NCBI RefSeq assembly: GCF_016748675.1
Contig: NZ_CP051534.1
Location: 1-64,000, forward strand
DNA from: Helicobacter pylori
GTDB taxonomy: Bacteria; Campylobacterota; Campylobacteria; Campylobacterales; Helicobacteraceae
Length of the DNA stretch: 64,000 nucleotides
Reading direction: 5' to 3'
Positions within the stretch are counted from its first letter, which is position 1, and each line of letters opens with the position of its first letter. This document shows positions 19,073 through 28,881 of the stretch, piece by piece. The position numbers and the translations under genes were made by a program. The notes under the pieces were generated by a model. The model was not told where the DNA came from. It was given only the letters and a program-made list of their open reading frames with translations, and made no database searches.

Positions 19073-20286
19073 AAAAATACAGCGCTATCCCCACCCCTTG
19101 CTATGTGTTAGAGAGCGAACGCTTAGAAAAAAACGCCAAGATTTTAGAAATCGTGCGCCAACAAAGCGGGGCAAAGGTTTTGCTCGCTTTAAAGGGGTAT
19201 GCGTTTTGGCGTGAGTTTGGGATTTTGAGGCAAAAATTGAACGGGTGTTGCGCGAGCGGTCTTTATGAGGCTAAGCTCGCTTTTGAAGAATTTGGGGGGC
19301 GAGAGAGCCATAAGGAGATTTGCGTTTATAGCCCGGCTTTCAAAGAAGCTGAAATGAGCGCGATTTTACCCCTAGCGACAAGTATTATTTTCAACTCTTT
19401 TCACCAATACGCCACCTATAAAGACAGGATTTTAGAGAAAAACAAGCAATTAGAAAACTTGGGCTTAAGCCCCATTAAAATGGGCTTGAGGATCAACCCT
19501 CTCTATAGCGAAGTAACCCCAGCGATCTATAACCCATGCTCTAAAACAAGCCGGTTAGGGATTACGCCTAGCGGATTTGAAAAGGGGGTGAAAGAGTATG
19601 GCTTAGAGGGGGTGAGCGGGTTGCATTTCCATACGCATTGCGAGCAAAATGCTGACGCTTTGTGCCGGACTTTAGAGCATGTAGAAAGGCATTTCAAGCC
19701 CTATTTAGAAAACATGGCGTGGGTGAATTTTGGTGGGGGGCATCATATCACTAAGAGCGATTATGATGTGAATTTGCTCATCCAAACGATTAAGGATTTT
19801 AAAGAACGCTACCACAATATAGAAGTGATTTTAGAGCCTGGGGAAGCCATAGGGTGGCAATGCGGGTTTTTAATCGCAAGCGTGATAGACATCGTTCAAA
19901 ACGATCAAGAAATTGCGATCTTAGACGCTTCTTTCAGCGCTCACATGCCCGATTGCTTAGAAATGCCTTATCGCCCTAGCATCTTTAAAATCTCCGTAGA
20001 AAACGATGAAGAACTTGTTGAAGTTGAAAAGGGCGAAAATCAAGGGGCGTTTTCTTACTTTTTAGGCGGCCCCACTTGTTTAGCGGGGGATTTTATGGGG
20101 AGTTTTAGCTTTGAAACGCCTTTAAAAAGGGGCGATAAAATCGTGTTTCAAGACATGCTCCATTATACGATCGTCAAAAACAACTCGTTTAATGGCGTGC
20201 CGCTCCCAAGCTTGGCTAAACTGGATCAACAAGGGTTTAAAATCCTTAAAAACTTTTCTTATGAAGATTATAAAAACAGGAATTAA
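19069..20286 (+). CDS. nspC: Carboxynorspermidine decarboxylase
   Basis: A 405-residue PLP enzyme of the alanine-racemase-fold decarboxylase group. It starts YSAIPTPCYVLESERLEKNA, with the PLP lysine in LLALKGYAFW near residue 43. It also has LHFHTHCEQNADAL, the Gly-rich phosphate loop WVNFGGGHHIT, VILEPGEAIGW, and a catalytic Cys in GGPTCLAGDF. It makes spermidine by the carboxyspermidine route used by Campylobacterota (family knowledge). It overlaps cheV1 by four bases, although the two functions are unrelated. The end lies close to convergent lpxE. Confidence 0.9.
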   Translation: MKKYSAIPTPCYVLESERLEKNAKILEIVRQQSGAKVLLALKGYAFWREFGILRQKLNGCCASGLYEAKLAFEEFGGRESHKEICVYSPAFKEAEMSAILPLATSIIFNSFHQYATYKDRILEKNKQLENLGLSPIKMGLRINPLYSEVTPAIYNPCSKTSRLGITPSGFEKGVKEYGLEGVSGLHFHTHCEQNADALCRTLEHVERHFKPYLENMAWVNFGGGHHITKSDYDVNLLIQTIKDFKERYHNIEVILEPGEAIGWQCGFLIASVIDIVQNDQEIAILDASFSAHMPDCLEMPYRPSIFKISVENDEELVEVEKGENQGAFSYFLGGPTCLAGDFMGSFSFETPLKRGDKIVFQDMLHYTIVKNNSFNGVPLPSLAKLDQQGFKILKNFSYEDYKNRN

Positions 20287-20318
20287 AGCTTTAATTAAGT
20301 TTTTTTAATTAAGTTTTT
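20287..20318. repeat. AT-rich direct repeat between convergent nspC and lpxE
   Basis: Two consecutive copies of a TAATTAAGTTTTTT unit, each including the palindrome TTAATTAA. The second copy encodes the last lpxE codons. It may help terminate both converging transcripts, but there is no strong GC stem. Confidence 0.4.
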
Positions 20319-20880
20319 TGGGGCTTGTAAAAAGAGCCACGCACAACATTCCAACGCCAAGCCCGGCCAACACCGCGCCAATGGTGTGCATGTCTAAATA
20401 AATGCGAGCGAGCATGGTTAAAGGGATTAGGGGTAAGAGCCACCAGTATTTTTTAAAAGAATAACGGCGCATTAAAAACGCCACCGCTAAACCCACCATA
20501 GACGAATGCCCGCTTGGCATGTTGAAATTACCCCCATAAGGGCGCTCTCCCAAACGCTGATCGTTGATTGTTATATGGTTTAAGGCTCTTTTAGTGGTGT
20601 GCGTGAGAAGGGTTGTAGCGATAGAGGCGTTAGCGACTTGAAAAAGCCCTACCGCATCTCTTTGAATCAAGGGAATCGCCACAGATAAAATCGTAGGGAT
20701 AAAGCGCGCATAATGCTCGGTGAAATGAAACACCAAAGGCACGCTAGGCTGTTTAGGGACTTTAGGGAAAGGTGCAAAAATGCCTAGTAAAATCAAACCC
20801 AAACTGAGCGCTAATAAAGTTTTAGAAAAACTTTTGGGCAGGCTTTCCAAAAATTTTTGTTTAAATAAGAATTTTTTCAT
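20305..20880 (-). CDS. lpxE: Lipid A 1-phosphatase LpxE (PAP2 family)
   Basis: A 191-residue membrane PAP2 phosphatase. Its three catalytic motifs are visible: KRALNHITINDQRLGERPYG (KX6RP type) near residue 97, NMPSGHSSM near residue 118, and ARIYLDMHTIGAVLAG near residue 160. Several hydrophobic helices place it in the inner membrane facing the periplasm. In H. pylori, HP0021 removes the 1-phosphate of lipid A so that EptA can add phosphoethanolamine, giving polymyxin resistance and weak TLR4 signalling (established). It is the second gene after eptA. Confidence 0.92.
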   Translation of the reverse strand: MKKFLFKQKFLESLPKSFSKTLLALSLGLILLGIFAPFPKVPKQPSVPLVFHFTEHYARFIPTILSVAIPLIQRDAVGLFQVANASIATTLLTHTTKRALNHITINDQRLGERPYGGNFNMPSGHSSMVGLAVAFLMRRYSFKKYWWLLPLIPLTMLARIYLDMHTIGAVLAGLGVGMLCVALFTSPKKLN

Positions 20881-20890
20881 GCGTGTTATT

Positions 20891-22456
20891 TCACTCTTTT
20901 TTGTGTTTAAGCAGATCTAAAGAAGGGCGATAAACAACGCTTGGGTTTTTAAAATCCAAAAACACCCCTAAAACGCTATGGAAAATCACATTTTGATTAA
21001 TGGGGGTTTGGGTTTGAATGATGGAATGCTTCTCTTTAAAAAGATCATTGGCATAAACGATAAGGGGGATCTCGTATTGCTCTTTAGGGGCGATGCTTTT
21101 AGGAATGCCATGCAAATAGAACGCTTCTTCGCCCAAGCTTTCGCCATGATCGCTTAAATAAATCATTAAGGCGGGCTGCTTGGCTTTTTCAAGCATGCTA
21201 ATGATTTTGTCTAACAGATAGTCGTTATAAAAAATGGTGTTGTCATAGGCGTTAATCAGGCTTTCTTTGGAGCAAGAAGATAAATCAGCGCTTGAGCAAT
21301 AGGGCTTAAACACCCTAAAATTTAAAGGCACTTTATTGTCATAGTTGGGGCCATGCGAGCCGGCAAGGTGTAAGATGAGTAAGACATTTTCGTTAGAGTG
21401 TTCTTTTAAAAGGTCAGGCAAATTATAGAGTAAGGATTCATCATAAGGAGCGATCGCTTCACAATTGGGGCATTTTTGAATCAATTCGTAGTTTTTACGA
21501 TAGCTGGTAACCTTAACATTCTTTTCGCCGTCATTCGCGCTATACCAAAAGACTTTGATACCGGCTTTAGTCAAGTAAGTCGGCAAATTTTCATAAGCGT
21601 TGTTTTTAAAAGAAGAATCTAAGATGCATTCCAAACTCACTGTCGTGTAAGTGGCGCAAGAAGTGGCGTTAAAAAGGGTGAGTTCGTGATTTTCTAAGCG
21701 TTTGCTTAATCTTGGGGTGGTGGGTTTTTGATAGCCATAAAGGGCGTAATTGCGCTTCCTAGCGCTTTCGCCAATGACCAGCACCACAAACGAATTGGAA
21801 TGATTGGGCGAAAAAAGAGGGAGCGGCTTGATAGTGGGGGTGAAAAATTTAAGAGCGCTCACTCTAAAAGCGTTCACGCTATAAGCGAAGGGCAAAATTA
21901 AGCCCCCTATGAATTTCGCATGCTTGTCAAACCACAGCCAATTTTTAGCGTTAGCTAAAGCGCTAGCGATAAAGATAAACACTAACGCCAAGATCGCTAA
22001 AAAGGGCACTTTTTTAGAAGAATTTTTAAGGGGGATTTTATAGATGACATAGCTAGGCAACACCCCAAAAACAACGATAAAAACGAATAATTTAACGCTC
22101 AAAAAGCCTAAAACTTCATGCGTATTGGTGTTTAAGACATTGCCCATCATGCTCTTATTTAAAAACACCTTATAAGCGCTAATGAAATAGAAAGCAACAG
22201 AATTGAGCCAACTAAAAACTATTGCACTCCAACGCATCAAAGAAGCAGAGATCAAGCCTAACGCCAAAAAAAGAGCACCATTAACGCAAAAAAGCACCAC
22301 AACCATCATGGCTATAAAACTAACTTGGTTGCTTTCTTTATAAACATAAGCGAACAAAGGGAAATGGTATAAAACGCCAAAAATAAGGCTATAAAGCAAA
22401 CCGGCTTGCAGACAACTTAGGGGCTTTAAAAATTTTAGATGAAATGGTAATGTCAA
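20891..22456 (-). CDS. eptA: Lipid A phosphoethanolamine transferase EptA
   Basis: A 521-residue transferase with five N-terminal membrane helices (residues about 10-190) and a periplasmic sulfatase-fold domain. VLVIGESARKRNYALYGY supplies a metal-binding Glu, CATYTTVSLECIL the nucleophilic Thr, and MIYLSDHGESLGEE with YLHG the metal ligands. It transfers phosphoethanolamine to the 1 position of lipid A after LpxE. The only in-frame start I can support is TTG at 22456, preceded by AAGGGG about seven bases upstream. lpxE follows 11 bases after its stop, so this is an operon. Confidence 0.9.
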   Translation of the reverse strand: MTLPFHLKFLKPLSCLQAGLLYSLIFGVLYHFPLFAYVYKESNQVSFIAMMVVVLFCVNGALFLALGLISASLMRWSAIVFSWLNSVAFYFISAYKVFLNKSMMGNVLNTNTHEVLGFLSVKLFVFIVVFGVLPSYVIYKIPLKNSSKKVPFLAILALVFIFIASALANAKNWLWFDKHAKFIGGLILPFAYSVNAFRVSALKFFTPTIKPLPLFSPNHSNSFVVLVIGESARKRNYALYGYQKPTTPRLSKRLENHELTLFNATSCATYTTVSLECILDSSFKNNAYENLPTYLTKAGIKVFWYSANDGEKNVKVTSYRKNYELIQKCPNCEAIAPYDESLLYNLPDLLKEHSNENVLLILHLAGSHGPNYDNKVPLNFRVFKPYCSSADLSSCSKESLINAYDNTIFYNDYLLDKIISMLEKAKQPALMIYLSDHGESLGEEAFYLHGIPKSIAPKEQYEIPLIVYANDLFKEKHSIIQTQTPINQNVIFHSVLGVFLDFKNPSVVYRPSLDLLKHKKE

Positions 22457-22837
22457 ACACGCCCCTTAAAATCAATCAGTCTTAGGATTATATCGTAGTT
22501 ATGGGGATTTTATGGTTTATTTTAAGGGTGGAAAGTGCGTTTTTTAGGGTGGCTTGCATTTAAGGGCTTTAAAGCGCGTTTGTTGTAGGATTTCATCACG
22601 CCCCATAGTTAGGATATGGGGCAAATTAAGGGGCATGCCATAAAGCTAAAAGTGGGAAGCGTAAAAATAGCAAACGCTTTTTTAAACGATTATGCCTTGA
22701 AATTTCTTTTTCTTGGTTTAAGGTAGTGTTTTTGAGAGAACGCTAATTTGTGAAAAGATTAAAAAGAGTTAAAAGAAAAGTCAGTTAAAAGGATTAAACC
22801 CCCTAAAAAGAGGGCTTAAAAAGGGAGTTTTAAGCTT
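22457..22837. other. 381-bp intergenic region between eptA and hopD
   Basis: No gene I can support. It contains the eptA upstream region, a perfect 8-bp inverted repeat at 22600-22622, and the hopD 3' flank with a weak GC hairpin followed by T on the minus strand near 22796-22820. Confidence 0.5.
22600..22622. repeat. Perfect inverted repeat GCCCCATA-N7-TATGGGGC
   Basis: An exact 8-bp palindromic pair with a seven-base spacer, in an otherwise unstructured intergenic region. There is no T run, so it is not a typical terminator. It is consistent with a dimeric regulator site or an RNA hairpin. Confidence 0.7.
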
Positions 22838-24913
22838 TTAGTAAGCGAACACATAGTTCAAATACACGCTATAAAGCCTTCTGTATTGCAAGGTAGTGCC
22901 TAGCAAAGAATAGTAATTCGTGTTGATCGTGGGGATCTTCACGCCTAATTCCATGCCATGTTGTGCGCTATGATCAGCGCCTCTTCTCTTATTCCTAGCG
23001 AGATTGGTCCTTAAGCCCAAATTGAACAAGAATTGGAAGTTAGAGGTGTTGATTTTAGCCTTATAATAATTGTTCACGTTCGCTAAATTCACATACTGAG
23101 AATTAAGCCATGAAGTCCCGGCTAGTTGGATACCGCCAAACGCGCCAAAAGAAATCTTATTGTGTTTAGTGGCTTTATCGTTGATGAAATTCACTAACAA
23201 ATCGCTCCCCACGCCATAAGTCCAAACATCAGAAGAGGCGTTGAAAAATTGGGATTTGTTATAGGTGTGGTTGTAATCCACAAAGCCGTAGTATCTCGCG
23301 CCCCATCGTTTGCTTTTCCCAAAGAATTGCTTATAGCCCACTTGAAAGCCGATCCCATTCATCGCGCCGTTATTGGTGGTAGAAGCGGCGATTAAACCGG
23401 CGCGTCTGAAAGGGTTACTGCCTAATTCTTGACTCCTAGATTGCACTTGAGAATGGATGTTGGAGTCAATGTAGTAGTTATCTTGTATGCCTTGTGGGCT
23501 ATTAGGGTTAGTCTTTTTGCTCACCACATTTTGTAAAGACTGAGCGTCAGGCAAGCTAGAGAGCGCTGCTGTGATGCTGTCATAATGTTCGCCTAGCTTT
23601 TTATACTGGCCGCTGAAATTCGCTAAAGTGTAGGCGAGGTTTTGCGCGTTATGGATTTGCTCGGCTTGGTCGCCAAAATGCGCGATGCTGTCTTTTAGAT
23701 TCGTTACGGTCTCTCCCACATACGCGCAGCCGGCTCCCCAAGTGTTACCGGTCACTGTGCCGGATGGCGTGCCACGGAGATTGCCGTCGCTACCCTTTTC
23801 ATGGCACACCCCTAAAGAGTCTTTCACGAACTCTGCAGGGATTCTTTCAAAGTCCTTCACCACTGCTTGGGCGCGGTTTAAAATCTCCGCTTGCGCTCTA
23901 GCGTTAGCGAACATGCTTTGAGAAAAGCTAGCGTCTTTATAGGGGTTGAATGTCTTCCCGGTGTCTAGGTTGTGCTGGTTTTGCGCGTTTGCAGCAACGA
24001 TTTTGGATTGCTCTACGGCTATTGCAGCGTTTTTGATCATGTCTTGAATCGCGCTGATTTCATTTTTAAAAATCCCGCACGCGCTCCCATCGCCTTTCAA
24101 ATATATTCCTTCCCATAAACTACCACTGCTTGCAGGACCTGCACCACCATTATTGATCCATGGGCATGCGCTATTAAGGGTAGTTATAATGGTGCTAGCC
24201 TGTTTTAAAAGCTCTTGAGCGTTATTTTTTGTAACAATTTCTTCTTTATTGTTATTGTTGTTATTGCCGCTCACACCTCCGTTGATTGTAAATTTAAGTT
24301 CGGTGTTGGTGTCGCTTAAGGCAGGAATGTCCTTCCCACTTGCTCCAAAAGCCTTTTGGATGATTTGATAGGCTTTATTGATTTTGGCGTAATTTTCAGT
24401 GGATATAATGCTATATGGTCCTGGTTCATATCCAGTAGTGCCACAAGTAATGGTAGTCCCTCCCCATTGGTTTGTTGGTGTGTTTTCAAAGGTTTGAACG
24501 CCCCCATTTTTGTTGCTGTCTTTGCCAGGGCCGCAAGGGCTGATCGCATAGCTCATGACTTGCCACAACCCCGCTGCTGCATTCAAGGCTAAAAGAACCG
24601 CTTGATACGCTGGGGAATTCTTTTTATCATCGATTAAATTCTTCGCGCTCGCGTTCAAATTGCCCCTTGCGTTATTGATAGCGTTAGGGTCGGCGGACTG
24701 CCTGATGAGAGTGTTTAGGGCGCTGTAACTCGTTAAAAGATTGTTCAGTCTTTCATAGCTATCTGAGAGTTCTTGAATGCCTTTGGTGTTTTTCACCATT
24801 TGAGCGGATTCGCCGATTTGATAACCCGTGCTCACAAAAAAGCCGTTGTCTTCAGCGCTTAAAGCGGAAACTAAAAGCGAACCTAAGGTTAATGACAGAA
24901 ATTTTTTCTTCAT
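22838..24913 (-). CDS. hopD: Hop-family outer membrane protein HopD
   Basis: A 691-residue outer-membrane protein with an intact signal peptide (MKKKFLSLTLGSLLVSALSA, cut before EDNGFFVSTGYQIGE). The C-terminal barrel ends YSVYLNYVFAY. Its N-terminal 60 residues and last 200 closely match hopZ at 5045, while the central domain differs, the usual Hop arrangement. The ATG is preceded by AAAAGGAGAAAAC. The frame is ON and uninterrupted. I identify it as HopD from its place before gltA; its exact ligand is not known to me. An A16 run upstream (25062-25077) may tune its expression. Confidence 0.85.
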   Translation of the reverse strand: MKKKFLSLTLGSLLVSALSAEDNGFFVSTGYQIGESAQMVKNTKGIQELSDSYERLNNLLTSYSALNTLIRQSADPNAINNARGNLNASAKNLIDDKKNSPAYQAVLLALNAAAGLWQVMSYAISPCGPGKDSNKNGGVQTFENTPTNQWGGTTITCGTTGYEPGPYSIISTENYAKINKAYQIIQKAFGASGKDIPALSDTNTELKFTINGGVSGNNNNNNKEEIVTKNNAQELLKQASTIITTLNSACPWINNGGAGPASSGSLWEGIYLKGDGSACGIFKNEISAIQDMIKNAAIAVEQSKIVAANAQNQHNLDTGKTFNPYKDASFSQSMFANARAQAEILNRAQAVVKDFERIPAEFVKDSLGVCHEKGSDGNLRGTPSGTVTGNTWGAGCAYVGETVTNLKDSIAHFGDQAEQIHNAQNLAYTLANFSGQYKKLGEHYDSITAALSSLPDAQSLQNVVSKKTNPNSPQGIQDNYYIDSNIHSQVQSRSQELGSNPFRRAGLIAASTTNNGAMNGIGFQVGYKQFFGKSKRWGARYYGFVDYNHTYNKSQFFNASSDVWTYGVGSDLLVNFINDKATKHNKISFGAFGGIQLAGTSWLNSQYVNLANVNNYYKAKINTSNFQFLFNLGLRTNLARNKRRGADHSAQHGMELGVKIPTINTNYYSLLGTTLQYRRLYSVYLNYVFAY

Positions 24914-25061
24914 GTTTTCTCCTTTTCTTTTTAAAATAAGATTGATTTTATCCGTCAGATCTTGCGGAAGTGTGTCTTTAAGTAAGACGATACAGCAAGC
25001 TTTTGTTAATATAATATAAATTCATGGGATTTTGATATTAATTGGGCGTTTTTGCGTTTTC

Positions 25062-25077
25062 AAAAAAAAAAAAAAAA
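25062..25077. repeat. A16 homopolymer (T16 on the hopD strand)
   Basis: Sixteen A on the plus strand, about 40 bases upstream of the likely hopD -10. Tracts of this length vary in H. pylori and can modulate promoters of outer-membrane protein genes. Confidence 0.7.
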
Positions 25078-25274
25078 GATTTTGTGGTGTTTCTAAACAA
25101 ATATTAAACCAATAAAGGTCATTTTAAAAAAATGAGGTTGTTTGGAATAGGGGTAGTGATAAAAAAAGGGGTTTTTAACTTGGATTGTTTTGGGTTTGTT
25201 GCAAGAATGATTTCTTAAATTGTAAAAAGGATTTCCTTAAATTTTCTTAAGAGAAGCGTTTTGCAATCATTTCC

Positions 25275-25400
25275 CCCAAAAACTCAAGGGCTTCTTTAAA
25301 AAAGCGGTGGTTTCAATAAAACGCTAATTTCTAAGAGCGTTCCCTAAGCCCAAAAACTCAAGGGTTTGCTTGTAAAAGTGGGGTTGTCCTTGAGTTTTGG
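25275..25400. repeat. Short direct and inverted repeat cluster
   Basis: CCCAAAAACTCAAGGG occurs at 25275-25290 and again at 25349-25364, and a near-complement CCTTGAGTTTTGG lies at 25388-25400. The second and third copies can form a 13-bp stem with a short loop. Confidence 0.7.
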
Positions 25401-25528
25401 AGCGTTTGCATGCGGTTAGTAAAAAATTACCGCTTGCTTAGTGCGAGATCCTTGCTCTTTTAAAAAGGCTTTGATTCGTTTCTTAAAACTATCATCAACG
25501 CTTTATTAAAACAAAGCCTAGCCTAATA

Positions 25529-26809
25529 TTAATCCCCTACATAGACTTGTCTTGGGCGCGTGATCCTAGCTTGCGGGCTTTTGACATGCTCTAAAAGCTG
25601 AGCGCACCAACCCACGGTTCTGCCAATGACAAACACTGGCGTGAAAAAACGCACCGGGATTTTTAAAGCCCTTAAAATCGTGCCGGAGTAAAAATCCACA
25701 TTAGGGTAGAGATTCCTTTCAATGAAATACTCGTCTTTTAGCGCGATTTCTTCCACTTTCGCGGCGATTTCGCTCAACCTCTCGTCCATTTTAACGCCTT
25801 TTTGGTGCAGTTCGTCTTTCAGGCCTTTTAAGATTTTTGCGCGCGGATCGTAGCTTTTATACACCCTATGCCCAAAGCCCATGAGTTTGAAGCTGTCGTT
25901 TTTGTCTTTCACTCGCGCGATATATTTATCCACATTTTTCACATCGCCGATTTCTTCTAATTGCAAAAGCACTTTTTCATTCGCTCCGCCATGCAAATGC
26001 CCCCATAAAGCGCTAATGCCCGCGCTAATGGCTGCATAAGGATGCACGCCGGTGCTAGCGACATTCCTTACCGTGGTAGAAGAGGCGTTTTGGCTGTGAT
26101 CAGCGTGTAGGGTTAGGATTTTATCAAAGGCTTCCACTTCTAGGGGTGTGATTTCCACTTCGCCTTGAGTGGTGTGTTTTAAGCGGCTATAAGGATACCC
26201 TCTCAGCATGAAAAGGATATTTTCCACATAAGAGCGCGCGATATCCGGATAAATAATGGGCGCTCCCACTTCGTTACGATAGCAAATAGCCGCAAGCGTG
26301 GGGATCTTAGCGACAATCCTTCTGGCCATCGTTTGGTAATCTTCTTCAGTGTGCATGTTTTGGTGCGTGGAATAAAGGGTGGATAAAATAGACACACCGC
26401 TAGAGAGTTTTGCCATAGGGTGGGCGTTAGTGGGGAAAGCTGAAAACATGTTCAACAAGCTCTCATGCACAAAGCTTCTGTGGCGCAATTCCAGTTCAAA
26501 CTCCAAGCTTTCTTCTTGATTTTTGGGTAATTCCCCCGTGAGGAGCAATTTGCACACATCCACGTATTTGTATTTGGCGACTAAATCTTCTATTCTATGC
26601 CCTCTGTAATACAATTCGCCTTTTTTGCCGTTGATATAGCTGATCTTAGATTGGCACCCGGCGGTAGAAGAATACCCTGGATCGTAAGAAAAAAACCCGG
26701 TCGTTTCAAAAAGCTTGGAAAAATCCACCGCTTTAGGCCCACGGGTGGATTCAATCGTTTCAAATTCATAGCGTTCATTATTTTCATTATTGGTTAAAGT
26801 AACAGACAT
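25529..26809 (-). CDS. gltA: Citrate synthase
   Basis: A 426-residue type-II citrate synthase, the entry enzyme of the TCA cycle. The catalytic residues are visible: [15 protein letters not shown] and [13 protein letters not shown] with the two active-site His, and [19 protein letters not shown] with the citrate-binding His/Arg. The N terminus DYDPGY-type region appears as [20 protein letters not shown]. It is divergent from icd, the next TCA enzyme in the window, across a 200-base promoter region. The frame is intact. Confidence 0.96.
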   Translation of the reverse strand: MSVTLTNNENNERYEFETIESTRGPKAVDFSKLFETTGFFSYDPGYSSTAGCQSKISYINGKKGELYYRGHRIEDLVAKYKYVDVCKLLLTGELPKNQEESLEFELELRHRSFVHESLLNMFSAFPTNAHPMAKLSSGVSILSTLYSTHQNMHTEEDYQTMARRIVAKIPTLAAICYRNEVGAPIIYPDIARSYVENILFMLRGYPYSRLKHTTQGEVEITPLEVEAFDKILTLHADHSQNASSTTVRNVASTGVHPYAAISAGISALWGHLHGGANEKVLLQLEEIGDVKNVDKYIARVKDKNDSFKLMGFGHRVYKSYDPRAKILKGLKDELHQKGVKMDERLSEIAAKVEEIALKDEYFIERNLYPNVDFYSGTILRALKIPVRFFTPVFVIGRTVGWCAQLLEHVKSPQARITRPRQVYVGD

Positions 26810-26974
26810 TTGACTTCCTTAAGTTTTTAGAATGATAGCACTCCATTATAAGCCAAAAAATTAAATGGTTTCTTTTTAAAAACATTGCGTTTTTTTCAAG
26901 TTATTTCCAACCGCTACTTTTAAACACGCATTCAAAAAAAGATTTTTAGGGGTTATATAGTATTTTTGCGCTAG

Positions 26975-26980
26975 TATAGT
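26975..26980 (+). promoter_or_regulatory. -10 box of icd
   Basis: TATAGT lies 30 bases before the icd ATG; AAAAAGGATTGAG gives the ribosome binding site. Confidence 0.65.
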
Positions 26981-27009
26981 TACTTAAATTTTATAAAAAG
27001 GATTGAGAG

Positions 27010-28287
27010 ATGGCTTACAACCCTAAAATTTTACAAAAGCCTAAAGAGGGCGAAGAAATTACGATTAAAGACAACAAATTGCATGTGCCAAACCACCCCA
27101 TTATCCCTTTCATTGAGGGCGATGGCATTGGATCAGATATTACCCCGGCGATGATTAAAGTCGTGGATAGCGCAGTTCAAAAAGCGTATAAAGGCGAGAA
27201 AAAAATCGCATGGTATGAGGTGTTTGTGGGCGAAAAATGCTATCAAAAATTTAAAGATCACAAAGAATTAAGCCCAGAAGAGCAATGGCTGTTACCGGAC
27301 ACTATTGAAGCGATTAACCATTATAAAGTCTCTATTAAAGGGCCTTTGACCACGCCTATTGGTGAGGGGTTTAGATCTTTGAATGTAGCGTTACGCCAAA
27401 AAATGGATCTGTATGTGTGCTTGAGACCGGTAAGATGGTATGGGAGTCCGAGTCCGGTTAAAGAACCACAAAAAGTGGATATGGTGATTTTTAGAGAAAA
27501 TTCTGAAGACATTTATGCGGGCATTGAATGGCAAGAAGGTAGCGCGGAAGCGAAAAAACTCATCCATTTTTTACAAAATGAACTAAAGGTTAAAAAAATC
27601 CGCTTCCCTGAAAGCAGCGGCGTAGGGGTAAAACCCATCAGTAAGGAAGGCACAGAGAGGCTAGTGAGAAAAGCGATTGAATACGCGATTGATAACGACA
27701 AGCCAAGCGTAACTTTTGTGCATAAGGGCAACATCATGAAATACACAGAAGGGGCGTTCATGAAATGGGGCTATGCGCTCGCTCAAAAAGAATTTAACGC
27801 TCAAGTCATTGATAAAGGCCCATGGTGTTCTTTGAAAAACCCTAAAACCGGTAAAGAAATCATCATTAAAGACATGATCGCTGACGCGTTCTTGCAACAA
27901 ATCCTCTTACGCCCTAGCGAATACAGCGTCATTGCGACCATGAATTTGAACGGGGATTATATCTCTGATGCGTTAGCGGCGATGGTGGGGGGTATTGGTA
28001 TCGCTCCTGGGGCTAACCTCAATGACACAGTGGGCATGTTTGAAGCCACCCATGGCACCGCTCCTAAATACGCCGGGCTAGATAAAGTCAATCCGGGGTC
28101 TATTATTTTGAGCGCGGAAATGATGTTAAGGCATATGGGTTGGGTGGAAGCGGCTGATTTGATCGTCTCTGCTATGGAAAAAGCGATTAAGAGCAAGAAA
28201 GTAACTTACGATTTCGCTCGTTTGATGGATGGGGCTAAAGAAGTGAAATGCTCTGAATTCGCTAACGTGATGATTGAAAACATGTGA
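27010..28287 (+). CDS. icd: Isocitrate dehydrogenase (NADP-type)
   Basis: A 425-residue isocitrate dehydrogenase that converts isocitrate to 2-oxoglutarate. Motifs include [20 protein letters not shown] at the N terminus, [19 protein letters not shown] [15 protein letters not shown] near residue 160, [17 protein letters not shown], and the signature [19 protein letters not shown]. The adenine loop [16 protein letters not shown] is also present. It is a single gene facing away from gltA. HP0028 follows about 60 bases later on the same strand and may be read through. Confidence 0.95.
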   Translation: MAYNPKILQKPKEGEEITIKDNKLHVPNHPIIPFIEGDGIGSDITPAMIKVVDSAVQKAYKGEKKIAWYEVFVGEKCYQKFKDHKELSPEEQWLLPDTIEAINHYKVSIKGPLTTPIGEGFRSLNVALRQKMDLYVCLRPVRWYGSPSPVKEPQKVDMVIFRENSEDIYAGIEWQEGSAEAKKLIHFLQNELKVKKIRFPESSGVGVKPISKEGTERLVRKAIEYAIDNDKPSVTFVHKGNIMKYTEGAFMKWGYALAQKEFNAQVIDKGPWCSLKNPKTGKEIIIKDMIADAFLQQILLRPSEYSVIATMNLNGDYISDALAAMVGGIGIAPGANLNDTVGMFEATHGTAPKYAGLDKVNPGSIILSAEMMLRHMGWVEAADLIVSAMEKAIKSKKVTYDFARLMDGAKEVKCSEFANVMIENM

Positions 28288-28347
28288 AAGAGCGTTTTTT
28301 AGGCTCTGGTGTTTGAATGCAAAAAAAGGCTAATACTATCATAAGGA

Positions 28348-28881
28348 ATGAAGTTGATAAAATTTGTGCGTAATGTGGTTTTGTTCATTTTAACAGCGAT
28401 CTTTTTAGCGCTCATGCTTTTAGTGAGCTATTGCATGCCCCATTATAGTGCGGCTGTTATTAGCGGGGTGGAAGTCAAAAGAATGAATGAAAATGAAAAC
28501 ACGCCCAATAATAAGGAAGTAAAAACCCTTGCTAGAGATGTCTATTTTGTGCAAACTTACGACCCTAAGGATCAAAAAAGCGTAACCGTTTATCGTAACG
28601 AAGACACGCGCTTTAGCTTCCCTTTTTATTTTAAGTTTAATTCGGCTGATATTTCAGCCCTCGCTCAAAGTTTAGTCAACCAGCAAGTGGAAGTGCAATA
28701 CTATGGCTGGCGGATCAATTTGTTTAACATGTTCCCTAATGTGATTTTTTTAAAGCCCTTAAAAGAGAGCGCTGACATTTCAAAACCCATTTTTAGCTGG
28801 ATTTTATACGCTTTGCTGTTAGGGGGCTTTTTTATCAGCGCACGTTCTGTTTGCACTTTATTTAAGGGCAAAGCTCATTAA
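28348..28881 (+). CDS. Small two-helix membrane protein, DUF3592-like
   Basis: A 177-residue protein with an N-terminal membrane helix (VVLFILTAIFLALMLLVSYC) and a C-terminal one (SWILYALLLGGFFISARSVC), enclosing about 110 soluble residues that include QVEVQYYGWRINLFNMFPNV. That plan and central motif recall DUF3592-type envelope proteins; the family link is inference. It corresponds to HP0028. Its 3' end overlaps the convergent bioD gene by 24 bases. Confidence 0.6.
   Translation: MKLIKFVRNVVLFILTAIFLALMLLVSYCMPHYSAAVISGVEVKRMNENENTPNNKEVKTLARDVYFVQTYDPKDQKSVTVYRNEDTRFSFPFYFKFNSADISALAQSLVNQQVEVQYYGWRINLFNMFPNVIFLKPLKESADISKPIFSWILYALLLGGFFISARSVCTLFKGKAH

Larger units (their letters stand above)
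24914..25528. other. 615-bp intergenic region between hopD and gltA
   Basis: No credible gene. It holds the hopD promoter region (AT-rich TATATTATATTAAC read on minus, near 25000-25020), an A16 tract at 25062-25077, and a cluster of short repeats at 25275-25400 near the gltA 3' end. Confidence 0.5.

Noticed and set aside
22457..22837. Small ORFs between eptA and hopD
   Set aside because: No ribosome binding sites, family motifs or coding-like composition could be supported.
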